Positions 7,401 through 15,299 of a DNA stretch of 17,123 bases are shown here, piece after piece. The translations under genes and the position numbers were made by a program. The stretch comes from Schoenoplectus triqueter (Eukaryota > Streptophyta > Magnoliopsida > Poales > Cyperaceae). The notes beneath the pieces were generated by a model. The model had not been told where the DNA came from and made no database searches. It saw only the letters and a program-made list of their open reading frames with translations. The stretch lies in contig CAXKVV010002120.1 of assembly GCA_964058805.1 (NCBI GenBank), positions 1 to 17,123 on the forward strand, read 5' to 3'. Within the stretch, counting starts at the first letter, position 1; every line of letters starts with the position of its first letter.

Positions 7401-9698
7401 GAAGAGATCTGGGGTGCTTCGTGCAATATGGTATATTCTTCTCACGACGAAGATATGCCAACATTAGAGGAGATGTTCTTCCCGAATGATGAAGGAGAAG
7501 CAAGCACCTCTGGGACCAAGAACGAAGAATGCAAAGCCGTGCTCCGGTCCGGGACTTATATACCTGAGAGACAGGCTCCCAAGGATTCCGATAAAGGAAA
7601 GGATAAGGCCCTGAATAAAGGTAAAGAGGTCGAGAATCCAAGCAAGAACCCAGAAAGGACCCGGTCGACGGGCGAAGAATATAATGTGTTGGCACATCTG
7701 CGTAAGATTCCAGCATTATTAAGCATATTTGACGCATTGATGATGTCACAAGACCTAAGGGAGGTACTAATCCAGGCCTTGCAAGATCCTGAGAAGTACA
7801 AGTCATACTTCGTAGAGCAAAATATGCAAGAAGCCCTATTCACCGCCAAACGGGCCGCCTGTATAAATTTCACAGACGATGACCTCCTAATAGGCACCGT
7901 CGACCATAATCGCCCGCTATACATCACCGGAAACTGTGGAGGGCAAAAGATTGGCCGCATCCTGGTCGACGCAGGGTCTTCGATCAATATTATGCCGCTC
8001 AAAACTCTAAAGACCATCACCTTAGATGTGAAGAATCTATCTGATGAAAAGGTGATTATTCATGGCTTTAATCAGAACTCCCAAAAGGCCCTGGGAGCTA
8101 TAACTCTGAACCTGCAATGCGGAAGCCTAAGAGCGCCTACTAAATTCTATGTCATTGACGCTGAAACCTCTTATCGGGCGTTGCTGGGTCGCCCGTGGCT
8201 TCACAGCAATCAGGTCATACCCTCTACTCTGCACCAATGCCTGAAATATATCGAGAATGGTAAGCAAAAGAGAATTGACGGAGATGTCAAGCCATTCGGG
8301 GTGCATGAGATTAAGTTCAATGACGCCCAGTATTTTCTGCCTAAATCCGCCGTGGCGCCAAGCCGGCCAATAACAAAAGCAGGTCAGAAATCTTTCAATA
8401 AAGGCCCTAAATTTGATACCTCATCCGGAGAAGAAGAAGAGGTCAAATTTAATATTAAACCCCGAGGTGCTCGAGCCCAAAGACCCGGAAGAAAGTCGGG
8501 TGAAGAAGCAACCTTCCGCTTCAAACAGGTGGCTACGTATAAGGCCCAAATAAAACCGAGCGAGATCAAGTCAAGTGATTCTGAAGAAGAGGTCATTTTC
8601 AATTTTAAGCCTGCCAACACCCCTCAAATTCAGATCATAGAGGCAACTTCGGGAGAAGACTCCGAAGATTCTAACAACTCGGGCGATACCACCTCGGGAG
8701 AAGAGTCTGGCCATGATCGTCAACCCTGGGAAGAGGAATCTGACGAAGAGATCATCTATCACATCCTCAAGAAGCCATATAAAGGGCCCGAAACAGATAA
8801 TGAAAGCGAGGAGTCATATATGATCAACACGGGACCCGGTAGCGGAAGGGATAACCCGGTTAGGCCGAGGCCTATAAATGAAGAACGCTCATGGCGGGAA
8901 AATTTTGAGGGTCGCGTCTGGAATGCGATCGATGAAATAAGACACCAGGTTGAAAATAATAGAAGAGAGGTGTCTGAACAATGGGAAGTGATGCAGGATA
9001 TCAAGACGCAACACAATGAAATCATGGTAATGATTGAAAACCTGCAAACCGCGATCTATAACTCCGAGCTACTCAAGGAAGTGACGAGCGAACCCCGTTC
9101 CGGGACCCCCGAAAGACAAACACCCGATAGCGGCAAACGGGTAATTGTTATAGTAGATGAATCAAAGGGGGAAGAAACGAAAGCTAAGCAACCGACCGTC
9201 ATGCAAACTCTCAAAGTTAAGAAGAGTAAACCATACTCTTTCCTGAAAAATAAAACAGCTCGGATATTTGAGCAGGCCCTAAAGAGCGGATTAACACTTC
9301 CCGTTTGCAAACGACCCGCTGACATAGAAAAAGCCGGTGAAGGCGAATTCTGCCCTTATCATCGCATACTGGGCCATACAATTGAAGAATGCTGGGTATT
9401 CAAAGACCTTATAGAAGAAGGGCATAGAAATGGGACAATCCAACTCCCGAAGAGCTTTCAACAAGACCCAGCTCCGCATAACTTGAATAACAAGGGCAAA
9501 GGGGTTGCTTATACGATCTCGCATACTCCCGTACCTAGCAAACCTAAGGCTGCGAGACGTAAGCCGATCAAAGAAATCTACCGCTCCAACTCAGTCATGA
9601 ATATTGAAATAGAAGAAGAGATGGCAGCGCTAGAGATTACTGTGGTTCCCGAAAGGCATTTCAAAGACCTCATACCAAGGGAGGTGAACCACATCTAA
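4470..9698 (+). CDS. gag-pro: Gag-protease polyprotein with duplicated zinc knuckle
   Basis: About 1742 residues from the first ATG (MAYFGNF...). An in-frame TTG nine bases earlier is not needed. Residues 1-500 are basic and Pro/Ser/Gln-rich, with a nuclear-localisation-like RRRRPSKK, two SVFxRLG motifs (nt about 5256-5303) and a coiled coil (about 390-436). The retrotransposon Gag (capsid) domain spans about 510-690. A CX2HX4HX4C zinc knuckle is at C802, H805, H810, C815. An aspartic protease follows, with VDAGSS and catalytic D1167, ending near a GRPW motif. Then come acidic repeats (nt 8418-8778), a second coiled coil (nt about 8900-9090) and a second zinc knuckle (C1628, H1631, H1636, C1641). 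Gag coats and packages the RNA; the protease matures the polyproteins. The ORF is far longer than a usual Gag-Pro and ends with one TAA in the frame of pol. Confidence 0.93.
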   Translation: MAYFGNFNLAPYTVTPAQSPEGKLFMFFGTIPQELTIYGPAPVATITPATVRISIPDEEEETITLTPKGVSNNVMASPTASPKRRRRPSKKTAPKVAAQTTRNSQASRKRALDAYQNQLVARPAIPVSNKFTALRIVAKNSATGQLRQAWEVPKPTPHPTQRPQRRQDKSQAPAEAIYKAHRALKQRKSVKNARSRRYVSRPDHSQGMAQPQAIASTPNTRRSIPKATPSTQQVWVPKGSQPTRSQSQAQPSKAGRSNAPPESVFNRLGQKSVFSRLGSRIPLNNLKITTPDQAKKKRRTARYEEHFSVNTISISYDTDPDTDGEVNMVQDDQSPPNQAHVTNTNKNNGRKGRPPKRVNPEDNSREGEDHNENPDFFNNEDDVETRPEVPIDEIEILKGHIEARDEELIRQRELIATMLKQNEELIKAVKSLQESQDANFKAGSSRQEGVHSTKSNHKGKQPVDSKPHPHRTIEVEAEPTGISRKEIQAMIAQQMQIAGGGYAIPPVKNCGHPYPAIYDLEEYPKGYVIPRFRTFSGEGNKDLNPEQHLAHFVASCGNTGGNDALLLRQFPQSLVGTAFQWYYSLENNSIRTWDEMADSFRARFVMVSDKINIADLASTKPKKGESMTDFINRWRNLSIKCDRTLTEDEAVNLIMKNIDGWMGMLLGVTKVNTFKDLLRSVSNMERMSPHTVPNFMNNRPQRGARAETKVAFTSLKDKMVANTDTQGGSNGTNDNNYNKGPRPNPGGSSRSFESLKQKKSKPYSFRRDKVAQIFRGALKNGLTLPASKRPEDADKSDEPNFCPYHRIIGHSIEDCWVFKDWVEKAYKNGEITLPKGFLQSPSAHEQANTISHEEEKVPGQLSEDQEEQWTMHLSKKSIKMLKALKKEPGMKWKDDITPVVPPKPRVYYKVDQSQDQVLKKKKKHRNNKSRKNKIEEYEQGSPEVITLQHFISKEDWEKLTLGQKEENVDEEIDKEESEEIWGASCNMVYSSHDEDMPTLEEMFFPNDEGEASTSGTKNEECKAVLRSGTYIPERQAPKDSDKGKDKALNKGKEVENPSKNPERTRSTGEEYNVLAHLRKIPALLSIFDALMMSQDLREVLIQALQDPEKYKSYFVEQNMQEALFTAKRAACINFTDDDLLIGTVDHNRPLYITGNCGGQKIGRILVDAGSSINIMPLKTLKTITLDVKNLSDEKVIIHGFNQNSQKALGAITLNLQCGSLRAPTKFYVIDAETSYRALLGRPWLHSNQVIPSTLHQCLKYIENGKQKRIDGDVKPFGVHEIKFNDAQYFLPKSAVAPSRPITKAGQKSFNKGPKFDTSSGEEEEVKFNIKPRGARAQRPGRKSGEEATFRFKQVATYKAQIKPSEIKSSDSEEEVIFNFKPANTPQIQIIEATSGEDSEDSNNSGDTTSGEESGHDRQPWEEESDEEIIYHILKKPYKGPETDNESEESYMINTGPGSGRDNPVRPRPINEERSWRENFEGRVWNAIDEIRHQVENNRREVSEQWEVMQDIKTQHNEIMVMIENLQTAIYNSELLKEVTSEPRSGTPERQTPDSGKRVIVIVDESKGEETKAKQPTVMQTLKVKKSKPYSFLKNKTARIFEQALKSGLTLPVCKRPADIEKAGEGEFCPYHRILGHTIEECWVFKDLIEEGHRNGTIQLPKSFQQDPAPHNLNNKGKGVAYTISHTPVPSKPKAARRKPIKEIYRSNSVMNIEIEEEMAALEITVVPERHFKDLIPREVNHI
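6738..6990 (+). repeat. Zinc-knuckle module, copy 1 (Gag)
   Basis: The module starts with KSKPYSF, continues through an ALKNGLTLP segment and the FCPYHR..GHS.EDCWVFKD knuckle, and ends near LPKGF. It follows the Gag capsid domain as expected for nucleocapsid. A clearly related copy lies at 9208-9455, about 2.47 kb downstream in the same ORF. Confidence 0.8.
9208..9455 (+). repeat. Zinc-knuckle module, copy 2 (between protease and RT)
   Basis: It repeats the order of copy 1: KSKPYSF, ALKSGLTLP, KRP, then FCPYHR..GHT.EECWVFKD, ending near LPKSF. All four zinc ligands are kept (C1628, H1631, H1636, C1641 of the Gag-Pro protein). The DNA of the two copies has drifted well apart while the motif residues are the same, which suggests an old duplication kept by selection. 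Its place, after the protease and directly before the stop and pol, is unusual. Confidence 0.8.
9696..9698 (+). other. Single in-frame TAA between gag-pro and pol
   Basis: The Gag-Pro frame and the pol frame are the same. The frame is open for 5.2 kb before this codon and 3.9 kb after it, so this TAA is the only interruption. Pol has no ATG until 10095. Expression of pol would need readthrough, splicing that removes the stop, or internal initiation. The next bases (ACC CTA) do not match the well-known CARYYA readthrough context. Confidence 0.85.
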
Positions 9699-12600
9699 AC
9701 CCTAAAGACCTTTGTTGTGCCGGCAAAGGTAGAGCGCATCAAAGGGAGAACTATCATCCACAAGGCCATTATTTTCTATCAGAGCGATTCAACCCAGTCT
9801 CTGAAGAATCCTGATCACAACACTTGGAAAAAGTGGGTGATAGAACAAGAATCGGAGAATGCAACGAGCGATGACGCTGCATCTCATCCCTTTGGAAAAG
9901 AGCTGTATAAACTGGCAAAAAGGGCGAAATGTCTAAGGGACATATCCAAGGCCGAGGCCAAGCGCTTCGATGAACTCTGGAATGGCGGCCAGAATAAAGT
10001 CCTGGGCCTGGATGGCAAAATAAAATATACCCGGGGACTAGGGTATAACTGCGATGACGCAGCATGTTTCGAAGGGTCTCTCAACGAGTACCGTATGAAA
10101 GAGAGCTGTTGCATGACTTCTGTTGAAATGCCGAATAATGAAACAGAAGAGGACAATACCCCGGTCCTGAAAAATGCTTTGAAGCAGCTAGAAAAGGAGC
10201 CTAACACGGTCGATGAGTTAGCTGAAATTAATCTGGGGACGGAAGAAGACCCACGACCAACCTTCATAAGCGCGTCGTTACCAAAAGAGGTGGCTGACAG
10301 GTTGAAGACATTCCTTAAAAGCTATATGGACTGCTTCGCTTGGAGTTATAAAGAAATGCCTGGATTAGATCCCAACGTGGCGGTCCATTATTTGAAAATT
10401 GATCCAACCTTCAAGCCGATTAAACAAGCGCCGAGGCGGATGAGAATAGAGCTCGAAGAGAAGGTCGTGGAAGAAACAAAGAAACTCATCGACGCCGGCT
10501 TCATACGGGAAGAAGAAACGCCAGAATGGGTGGCTAGCATTGTCCCGGTTAAGAAGAAAAATGGGCAAATCCGCATTTGCGTGGACTTTCGGGACTTAAA
10601 TAAGGCGTGCCCTAAAGATGATTTCCCGCTCCCAGTAACCGAAATCATAATTGATCATACATCTTCCTATGAAGTCTTCTCCTTCATGGACGGTTATGCG
10701 GGCTATAATCAAATCAAAATGGCGCCAGAAGATGAGAGGCACACGGCATTCCGCACGCCGATTGGCATATATTGTTACAAAGTCATGCCGTTTGGGCTCA
10801 AAAATGCGGGAGCCACCTACCAACGGGCGATGACGAAGATATTCGACGATCTGATCCACAAAATAGTAGAATGCTATGTGGACGACCTAGTCATCAAGGC
10901 CATGTCATATGAAGAACACCTCCAATATCTTGAGGTCGTTTTCAACCGCCTAAGAGAACATGCGCTCAAATTGAACCCGTTGAAATGCGCATTCATGGTA
11001 TCATCTGGTAAATTTCTGGGGTTTGTAGTACGCCACAGGGGGATCGAAATAGACCCGGGCAAGATCAAAGCAATAACTGAACTATCCCCGCCAAAGAATT
11101 TAAAACAATTGCGATCTTTGCAAGGGCAATTGGCGTACATCAGGCGGTTCATAGCCAATCTATCGGGTAAAATCCAACCCTTCACCCGGCTGACTAAGAA
11201 GAATATCCCGTTTAAATGGGATGGCGAGTGCCAGCGAGCCTTTGAAGAAATCAAGGCATATCTACTCAACCCTCCAGTGTTGGCGGCGCCCATACCCGGG
11301 AAGGAGCTCATTCTATACACGACCGCCCTAGATGGATCCTTGGGAGCCCTGTTGGCACAAGAAAACCAGGATGGTAATCAAAATGCGCTATATTATCTAA
11401 GTCGCATGATGGTAGGGGCAGAACACGGGTATTCACCGATCGAGAAGCATTGCCTAGCCCTAATCTTCGCGGTGAAGAAATTGAGGCACTACATGCTAGC
11501 CCACAAAATCATTTTAATATCCAAGGTGGACCCTCTCAAATATCTGATGACTCGGCCAATGCTGACGGGGAGGCTGGCCAAGTGGGCTATCATCCTCACT
11601 GAATTTGACATCACCTATACACCGCAAAAGGCGATAAAGGGGCAGGCGCTAGCAGATTTCTTGGCTGCACACCCGATTCAAGATGACTCCCCATTAAAAT
11701 GTGACTTTCCCGATGAGGAAACTCTACATGTTGAAGAAGGAAGTCCTATATGGGAGATGTACTTTGATGGTGCTTCTTCAATCAAGCCAGTCATGGGCCC
11801 GGGAGTCCCAACTGTGCGAGCTGGTGCAGGACTAGTCTTCGTAACCCCGGAGGGCGGGATAATACGACATTCTCTGGCTTTAACCGAACCATGCACAAAT
11901 AATGAAGCAGAGTATGAGGCACTCATCGCCGGACTAGAGCTATCACTGGAGCTAGAGATCAAGGCTGTGCGCATCTTTGGGGATTCACAGTTGATAATAA
12001 ATCAAATAATTGGCGAATATAAGGTCTTGAAGCCGGAACTAATACAATATCACCAGAAGGCCATGGAATTAATGAAGAAAATCCCGTACGTGTCCATCGA
12101 GAAGGTCACGAGGGCCGTGAATGGTGAGGCAGATGCGTTGGCCAAACTCGCCAAGGAGCTGGGTGAACCAACAGAGCCGGAAATCCACATCATCGTCCGC
12201 AATAGGAGGCCATTATCATTGTGTCAAACAACAGATGAGGCGAATAATGAAAATGCTGGGTTAGAAAAGATAGAATGCCAGGAAGCAATGATAACTGAAA
12301 ACGATGATTGGAGACAGCCATTCATTGAATATTTCCGGCATGGCACCCTCCCCAAAGATAAAAGAATCGCTGATCAACTAAGAAAACGGGTACTACGGTA
12401 TGCGTATGTGGGCAACACGCTATACCGTAGGTCTTATGATCAGCTATGGTTAAGGTGTGTATCAGGGCCTGAAGCCGGGCAGGTTATGAAAGAAGTTCAT
12501 TCTGGGCTATGCGGAGCACATCAGTCTGGGCCAAAAATGAAGTTAAAAATCAAGCGAATGGGATATTATTGGCCCACGATGGTGGCCGATTGTGAAGAGC

Positions 12601-13556
12601 ACGCGAAGAAGTGCCGCATGTGCCAGATACACGGCCCTTTTATACATCAAGCGCCAAACCCGTTGCACCCCACGGTAGCATCCTGGCCATTTAATATGTG
12701 GGGCACAGACATAGTAGGGCCCATAGACCCTCCTACGTCGAGAGGTCACCGGTTCATCCTGGCGGCGACAGATTACTTTACAAAATGGGCCGAGGCCATC
12801 CCGCTTAAAGAAGTTAAAGCATCCGATGTGGTCAAGTTCTTTAAGACGCACATCCTCTACCGATTCGGCACACCACAACGAATAATATCCGATAACGGGA
12901 CGGCCTTCAAGAGCTCCAAAGTCTATGCCCTGGCGGAGCAATTTAACATTGATTGGAGATTCTCGTCCATTTATAACCCGAGAGCCAACGGCCTGGCCGA
13001 AGCCTTTAACAAAACCCTAATAAATATCATGAAGAAGACCGTAGACGGCAACCAACGGGACTGGGATAATCGTCTACAGGAGGCATTATGGGCTTATCGG
13101 ACCACGTACCGAACACCTACGCAAGCCACCCCGTATTCTCTGGCTTTTGGGGTTGAAGCCGTCCTCCCTCTTGAGGTAGAATTACCATCATTGCGGGTGG
13201 CTATGCAAAATGATATGACCATGGACGAATGCCAACAACTTAGACTGGACGAGTTGGATGCCATGGACGAGAAGAGACTGATAGCCCAGCAGAACCTTGA
13301 AATATATCAGGCAAAAATGGCAAGGGCATATGACAAAATGGCGCGAGTCAGGGCATTTCAACAAGGGGAGCTTGTTCTTGTCCTTAAGAGGCCGATCATT
13401 GGCCGGCACATCGGCCCGAAATTCTCTCCGAACTGGGAAGGGCCATATGTAATTGAGAAGGTATACGAGGGCGGCGCATACCAACTCATAGATCATGAAG
13501 GTGAAAGGCCCATGCCACCGATTAATGGGCGATATCTGAAGAAATACTACACATAG
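9699..13556 (+). CDS. pol: Pol polyprotein: RT, RNase H, archaeal-type RNase H, integrase
   Basis: The frame is open from directly after the gag-pro stop; no ATG occurs until 10095. The reverse transcriptase (about 10410-11040) has VDFRDLNKACPKD, the MPFGLKNAGATYQ block and the YVDD active site at 10875-10886. The gypsy-type RNase H (about 11310-11680) has lost acidic residues: the usual TDAS block reads TTAL and the usual TDH block reads SKV. The second, archaeal-type RNase H (about 11751-12165) keeps D-E-D-D, in YFDGAS, NNEAEYEAL, FGDSQL and NGEADALA. Integrase has an H-H-C-C zinc domain (about 12490-12635, ending CRMCQ) and catalytic D (12708), D (12891) and E (12999). The C-terminus ends with the GPY-type WEGPYVI block and has no chromodomain. 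All domains are intact. Confidence 0.95.
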   Translation, partial: TLKTFVVPAKVERIKGRTIIHKAIIFYQSDSTQSLKNPDHNTWKKWVIEQESENATSDDAASHPFGKELYKLAKRAKCLRDISKAEAKRFDELWNGGQNKVLGLDGKIKYTRGLGYNCDDAACFEGSLNEYRMKESCCMTSVEMPNNETEEDNTPVLKNALKQLEKEPNTVDELAEINLGTEEDPRPTFISASLPKEVADRLKTFLKSYMDCFAWSYKEMPGLDPNVAVHYLKIDPTFKPIKQAPRRMRIELEEKVVEETKKLIDAGFIREEETPEWVASIVPVKKKNGQIRICVDFRDLNKACPKDDFPLPVTEIIIDHTSSYEVFSFMDGYAGYNQIKMAPEDERHTAFRTPIGIYCYKVMPFGLKNAGATYQRAMTKIFDDLIHKIVECYVDDLVIKAMSYEEHLQYLEVVFNRLREHALKLNPLKCAFMVSSGKFLGFVVRHRGIEIDPGKIKAITELSPPKNLKQLRSLQGQLAYIRRFIANLSGKIQPFTRLTKKNIPFKWDGECQRAFEEIKAYLLNPPVLAAPIPGKELILYTTALDGSLGALLAQENQDGNQNALYYLSRMMVGAEHGYSPIEKHCLALIFAVKKLRHYMLAHKIILISKVDPLKYLMTRPMLTGRLAKWAIILTEFDITYTPQKAIKGQALADFLAAHPIQDDSPLKCDFPDEETLHVEEGSPIWEMYFDGASSIKPVMGPGVPTVRAGAGLVFVTPEGGIIRHSLALTEPCTNNEAEYEALIAGLELSLELEIKAVRIFGDSQLIINQIIGEYKVLKPELIQYHQKAMELMKKIPYVSIEKVTRAVNGEADALAKLAKELGEPTEPEIHIIVRNRRPLSLCQTTDEANNENAGLEKIECQEAMITENDDWRQPFIEYFRHGTLPKDKRIADQLRKRVLRYAYVGNTLYRRSYDQLWLRCVSGPEAGQVMKEVHSGLCGAHQSGPKMKLKIKRMGYYWPTMVADCEEHAKKCRMCQIHGPFIHQAPNPLHPTVASWPFNMWGTDIVGPIDPPTSRGHRFILAATDYFTKWAEAIPLKEVKASDVVKFFKTHILYRFGTPQRIISDNGTAFKSSKVYALAEQFNIDWRFSSIYNPRANGLAEAFNKTLINIMKKTVDGNQRDWDNRLQEALWAYRTTYRTPTQATPYSLAFGVEAVLPLEVELPSLRVAMQNDMTMDECQQLRLDELDAMDEKRLIAQQNLEIYQAKMARAYDKMARVRAFQQGELVLVLKRPIIGRHIGPKFSPNWEGPYVIEKVYEGGAYQLIDHEGERPMPPINGRYLKKYYT
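11751..12165 (+). other. Second (archaeal-type) RNase H domain within pol
   Basis: WEMYFDGAS starts the domain. The four acidic residues are in YFDG, EAEYEAL, GDSQL and EADALAKLA. Domains of this kind are known as a later acquisition of Tat-group elements. Because the first RNase H in the same protein lacks acidic residues at expected sites, this one is the likely active nuclease that removes the RNA template during reverse transcription. Confidence 0.85.
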
Positions 13557-14228
13557 CCCGGAGCGGGGCCAACCGAGTAGTATCTATTGTAAATAAATAA
13601 GGAGGGAATAAGTGTTCGCTTACACACACGTGCACGAAACACAAACCCATGTCTAACCTCCACTTTTGCATAAAAAATCCCAAAAACCCTACTTTTGCAT
13701 TTGTAAATAGAATGCATCCAAAAATTCAAAATCACACAAACACATTTAGCCCTACAACAAAAATAAAAAAAATATAGAATAAGAGAATTCAACGCCAAAA
13801 CCACGCAAGAATGTAAGGCGAGAGCTTTGGTGTTTGGGCTCACAATACAAATACCACTGGGTTTGTCCATTTGATACAGAATAAACACAAAAATGGGCAG
13901 GGTTTGCAGTTTGTCCCTCAAACTATCTGTTGCCCAATGACGAAAGTTGCTCATATTGGTCGCCCGCGGCGCAAGCCAAGGGATAGGTCGAGCAAATTGG
14001 TGGCTAGTATATGGTCGCTTCCGAGGGCATATAAATAAATAACCCTCGTACTATTAGTAACATGTATCACTAATAACCAAAAATCTGCCTTCTTCTAATA
14101 AAATGAAAGGATATATAAGTAAAACAATAAAAACCTATTTTCCCTACTTATGAATAAAAAAATGATGATAATAAAAAATAATAAAATCTTTTCAATAAGG
14201 GGTTGCCACCTTTGTCCCCGACACCACG
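13557..14228 (+). other. Non-coding region after pol, with two hairpins
   Basis: This AT-rich stretch has no convincing ORF. A purine-rich tract with T interruptions (about 13597-13612) precedes TGTTCG and resembles a polypurine tract, but no LTR copy matches what follows. Two hairpins stand near its right end: CGAGGG (14022-14027) with CCCTCG (14043-14048), and TATTAGT (14052-14058) with ACTAATA (14069-14075) around a ten-base loop. Confidence 0.5.
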
Positions 14229-14706
14229 AGTGTTATACAAAGCCAGGTTGGGTGCATTCATCCGTAAAAGCACCACACGCCCGAAGAAATGGTGTGTCAT
14301 AATCCCACGACATATCATGGAGGGGTCAGACTAAGGGTTTACGCTTGTAGCCGACATTTCATGTTAAACAAAGCGGCTCGCTTAAAGAAGTGACTCAGGT
14401 CATGGAGAGCGGACCTACCCGATGAAAGCCTGTCTCGCAGGGATGCGTGATGGATGTTTGAGGGTAGCTAAAATATAAAAACCAGGTTGGGTACATTCAT
14501 CCGTAAAAGTACCACACGCCCAAGGAGGTGATCTATTTCTAATCCCAAAATAGATCATGGAGGGGTCAGACTAAGGGTTTATGCTTTGCCCGACATTCAG
14601 TGTCAAATAAAGTAATTCGCTTAAAGAAGTGACTCAGGTCATGGAGAGCGGACCTACCCGATGAAAGCCTGTCTCGCAGGGATGCGTGATGGATGTTTGA
14701 GGGTAG
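14229..14706 (+). repeat. 239-bp tandem repeat, two copies, with covarying hairpins
   Basis: Copy 1 is 14229-14467 and copy 2 is 14468-14706; the period of 239 bp is exact at both ends. The right halves are nearly identical. Hairpins recur in each copy. P: GGTGC/GCACC (14251-14274) against GGTAC/GTACC (14490-14513). Q: a ten-pair stem at 14289-14318 against a ten-pair stem at 14529-14557, with changed stem bases and a shared TAATCCCA loop core. R: GACAT/ATGTT (14353-14365) against GACAT/GTGTC (14592-14604). Two more, AGGTC/GACCT and CCTG/CAGG, are the same in both copies. Amplified tandem repeats in the 3' region are known in Retand-type elements. Confidence 0.85.
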
Positions 14707-15299
14707 TACCCCCACAAAACAAATTGAGTGGAGATGAGTGAACGTGAGTTTCCACTTTAGCACGCAACGGTGCACAAATGAGGGGAGAGTGGGTGAGCTT
14801 CCACAAATAAAAGTCAATTAAATATATAAGGAGCATCCACAAAATGGTGTTATCAATTGCATCCATAATCCAATTGGTACTGGTAAGTTTATCCATCAGT
14901 AATAAAGGGATAAACGGGTTTATTCTGTACCCGGCCTAGAGGTCAATACAGACAGGTTCGGTATCCGTAAAATACCACGGTTACTTGAGTTTTGTATTGC
15001 CATGAATAAAGAGAAATGATGTATAGAATCAATGTAATAGGATGTTGTAAGATTTTCCTTTTATTATGATTAGACGCTGCGAAAGAATGAAGCAGTTGTA
15101 ATAGGGCGCTTTTGCAAATAAGATTGGAGGTGCATAGCATGAATCAATAAAATACTTCCTCGCGCTGCAGAGGAAGCGATGAAGGGATAATAATAAAGGC
15201 AAGCATCATCCACAACAAGAGATCAAATGATAAATGTCAAGGCATCCTATATCAAGTATGGTAAAAGAGAAAGGAAAAAGAAGAAATGAAAAGTACAGT
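14707..15299. other. Non-coding stretch between the tandem repeat and the antisense gene
   Basis: No credible ORF. At 14960-14976 there is a short relative of hairpin P (GGTAT/ATACC with CCGTAAA in the loop), followed by CACGG, which suggests a decayed third repeat copy. The right part probably holds the 3' untranslated region of the - strand gene. A TTTATT at 15060-15065 reads AATAAA on the - strand. Confidence 0.45.
15060..15065 (-). terminator. Possible poly(A) signal (AATAAA) of the antisense gene
   Basis: AATAAA on the - strand, about 235 bases after the stop codon of the antisense gene. The distance is reasonable, but such words are common in AT-rich DNA. Confidence 0.25.

Larger units (their letters stand above)
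4331..13556 (+). mobile_element. Ty3/gypsy LTR retrotransposon, Tat-like lineage (internal gag-pol part)
   Basis: The order is primer-binding site, Gag, protease, RT, RNase H, second archaeal-type RNase H, integrase. Protease-RT-RNase H-integrase order defines Ty3/gypsy elements. The second RNase H with a full set of acidic residues, the lack of a chromodomain and the CX2HX4HX4C knuckle point to the Tat group. The 5' LTR probably ends in CA at 4330. Its left end cannot be fixed because no second LTR copy lies in the window. The element very likely continues to the right of 13556 to include the tandem repeats and the antisense gene, because Tat elements often carry extra ORFs downstream of pol. 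Both large ORFs are open, so there is no sign of decay. Confidence 0.93.

Noticed and set aside
13597..13640. Purine tract followed by TG, read as polypurine tract plus start of a 3' LTR
   Set aside because: The sequence after 13613 has no counterpart upstream of the primer-binding site within the window. An LTR starting here would need to be nearly 8 kb or longer to escape detection, which is implausible.
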